Part shown: in pieces, positions 38,026 to 39,855 of the stretch
How the letters are laid out: every line of letters starts with the position of its first letter
Position numbering within the stretch: the first letter of the stretch is position 1
DNA from: an uncultured Clostridia bacterium
GTDB lineage: Bacteria; Bacillota; Clostridia; Oscillospirales; Ruminococcaceae
Direction: 5' to 3'
DNA length: 39,855 nucleotides
NCBI GenBank assembly: GCA_947649285.1
Contig: CANSRB010000010.1
Span: 1-39,855, forward strand
The notes under the pieces: model-generated
Databases searched by the model: none
What the model was told of the DNA's origin: nothing
Seen by the model: only the letters and a program-made list of their open reading frames with translations
Translations under genes and position numbers: made by a program

Positions 38026-39079
38026 CGTTTAACATCTCCATTGTCAGTTTGATTCCGGATTCCATGTCATAGCGAGGAGCCCAGCCCAATTGCTTCAGCT
38101 TCTCTCCCCGCATGACCGCCCGCGTCGCAGTGGAATATCCTGCTTTTTCTGATTCGCTCGGGCTTTCAAAAACAACCTTGCGTCCAGCTGTCTGTGCTAC
38201 CAGAGAGGCTAATTCCTTTAAGGTAATGTCCGATTGACGATCGGCCAAATCGTAGGCTTCGCCGCAGACGCCGGATGTCAGTACATACAGCATCCCAAGG
38301 ACAGCGTCGCAGACAAAGGCATAGGAATAGAATTGATTGCCGGCGCTCTTTAATACAATATCCTCTTCTGCCAGACCTTTTTTGATAAACTGTGACAACG
38401 CCTTGGTATCGCTCATCCGCATGGTTGGCCCGTAGCAGCGGGGAAGGCGGATGATGACGGCGTCAACACCTTTTTCCTGGATATAGGCTTGGCACATGGC
38501 TTCGCTGACCCGCTTCGACTCCGGATATCCTGCCCGGAGGGTATTGCAATTGATATATCCGCAGTAGCCTTCGTCAAAATAATCCGCGTCGCCGCGGTTT
38601 TCCCCGTACACTTCCACACTGGAAAGCAGTAAGAAGCGTGTTCCAGGATGCCGGGCGCTCACATCCAGCATATTTTGGGTACCCAGAATATTGGACAGGA
38701 TGGTATTAATGGGTTCCTGCGTGTATTGGGCTGGATGGGTCGTGCTGGCGGCGTGGATCAGAAGATCCGGTGCTTCCAGAAATTGGTCCAGCGGCTGAGT
38801 GATATCATGGGGAAAATAGGAAAATGCCGGATGCTTCATCCAATGGGAAAAGCGCTGCTTTGCCGCCGATTCACTGCGGCTGGCAGCAAAAATACGATAT
38901 TGTTTGGAGGGATCCATTCCTTCGTTCTGTATCATGAGAACATCAATCAGGAGGCTTCCAATCATTCCGCTTGCTCCCGAAAGGAGGAGGCTCTTCCCCT
39001 GGATTTTTTCCCAGTATGGGAAGGAATCTATCAAGGATTGCAGCATCTGCCTGTATGGAGCTGATTTTAAATAATCCAT
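38015..39079 (-). CDS. NAD-dependent epimerase/dehydratase (extended SDR)
   Basis: LLLSGASGMIGSLLIDVL, LLLSSVEVYGENRG, YPESKRVSEAM; aggtgaaag RBS before ATG 39079. Confidence 0.87.
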   Translation of the reverse strand: MDYLKSAPYRQMLQSLIDSFPYWEKIQGKSLLLSGASGMIGSLLIDVLMIQNEGMDPSKQYRIFAASRSESAAKQRFSHWMKHPAFSYFPHDITQPLDQFLEAPDLLIHAASTTHPAQYTQEPINTILSNILGTQNMLDVSARHPGTRFLLLSSVEVYGENRGDADYFDEGYCGYINCNTLRAGYPESKRVSEAMCQAYIQEKGVDAVIIRLPRCYGPTMRMSDTKALSQFIKKGLAEEDIVLKSAGNQFYSYAFVCDAVLGMLYVLTSGVCGEAYDLADRQSDITLKELASLVAQTAGRKVVFESPSESEKAGYSTATRAVMRGEKLKQLGWAPRYDMESGIKLTMEMLNDGI

Positions 39080-39087
39080 TCTTTCAC

Positions 39088-39804
39088 CTACTTCAGCCAA
39101 TTATCCCGGTCCATTTTGATATATGCTTTAAATAGCTCAAGATCATCCTTGGTGGTTAGTTTGATATTTTTGTCCGATCCTGCCGAAAAATAGAGACGTT
39201 CTCCCAATTCGACCATAAGGGTGTTGGCGTAAGTTCCCGCATGAATGCCGACTTGCTCGGAAAAAGCTTTTTCGTAAGCCCAATACAGCTTGCCGTATGG
39301 ATAAGCCTGCGGGGTAGACACGCGGCGCAATGTTTCCCGTGGGATATAAGCTGTAGTAGAAAAGTCGTCATCAGCGATAAAGATCTGTTCATTATAGGGC
39401 AGTGCGGTGACGGCGTTCCCATGCTTTTGACATTGAATAATCACATCCGAGAGGACAAAATCGTCGAGCATAGGACGTATCCCGTCATGGATTACCACGA
39501 TGTCTTCCTGTGTACAGTGTTCTTTTAAAGCCAGCAGTCCATTCCGGATAGACTCCTGGGCCGTATTGCCATTCGGGATCACCCATTTCAATTTGTCAAT
39601 ACTGAACTGCTTGGCATAGGCCCAAAGCACATCATGCCATCCGTCAATACAGACCACTTCAATGGCGTCAATTTTCGGATGTTTTTGAAAATTTTCCAGC
39701 GTGTATATGATTACGGGTTTATCATATACATTGATAAACTGCTTAGGGATATCCTGTCCCATACGGCTGCCGCTTCCCCCGGCTATAATCAATGCGATAT
39801 TCAT
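39088..39804 (-). CDS. IspD/TarI-like cytidylyltransferase
   Basis: MNIALIIAGGSGSRMGQDIPKQFINVYDKPVIIYTLENFQ; VVIHDGIRP; adjacent to the GT/CDP-glycerol transferase operon. Confidence 0.87.
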   Translation of the reverse strand: MNIALIIAGGSGSRMGQDIPKQFINVYDKPVIIYTLENFQKHPKIDAIEVVCIDGWHDVLWAYAKQFSIDKLKWVIPNGNTAQESIRNGLLALKEHCTQEDIVVIHDGIRPMLDDFVLSDVIIQCQKHGNAVTALPYNEQIFIADDDFSTTAYIPRETLRRVSTPQAYPYGKLYWAYEKAFSEQVGIHAGTYANTLMVELGERLYFSAGSDKNIKLTTKDDLELFKAYIKMDRDNWLK

Positions 39805-39855
39805 AGCTACCCTTCTCCTCATCTATTCATAATGTTCTTCCATGCTTCAGTTTGT

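Overview
The window looks like the chromosomal origin region of a Firmicutes/Clostridia-type bacterium. On the minus strand: rpmH-rnpA-yidD-yidC-jag-mnmE-mnmG-rsmG-noc/parB2-parA-parB, then serS, an acyl-ACP thioesterase, yaaL(DUF2508)-bofA and hflX. On the plus strand: dnaA-dnaN-S4 protein-recF-remB-gyrB-(YcxB-like)-gyrA. DnaA-box-like TTTTCCAC clusters flank dnaA, and there are three perfect parS sites. After gyrA come an AraC/GyrI-like regulator, ferritin, a PepD-type dipeptidase (minus), tRNA-Leu(CAG), a broken SAM methyltransferase, a decayed IS200-like tnpA fragment, and a minus-strand IspD/TarI-like, SDR and GT2-CDP-glycerol-transferase operon. The core genes are ordinary; the unusual material is intergenic. 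Three ~155-190 bp elements (1-190, 6961-7117, 9273-9454) share one architecture: three hairpins, a single-stranded core, three hairpins, and a 3' strand that pairs back to the core. Between copies A and B nearly every stem differs in sequence but stays paired. Other intergenic structures are a ~168 bp near-palindrome, two elements sharing a TTTCTTTG..CAAAGAAA hairpin core (one bounded by 32-bp inverted repeats whose only mismatches are G.U-compatible), and a palindromic DnaA-box-like cluster 16 kb from oriC. remB carries an in-frame TAA and the methyltransferase is frameshifted. All calls come from reading the sequence; no searches or folding programs were run.
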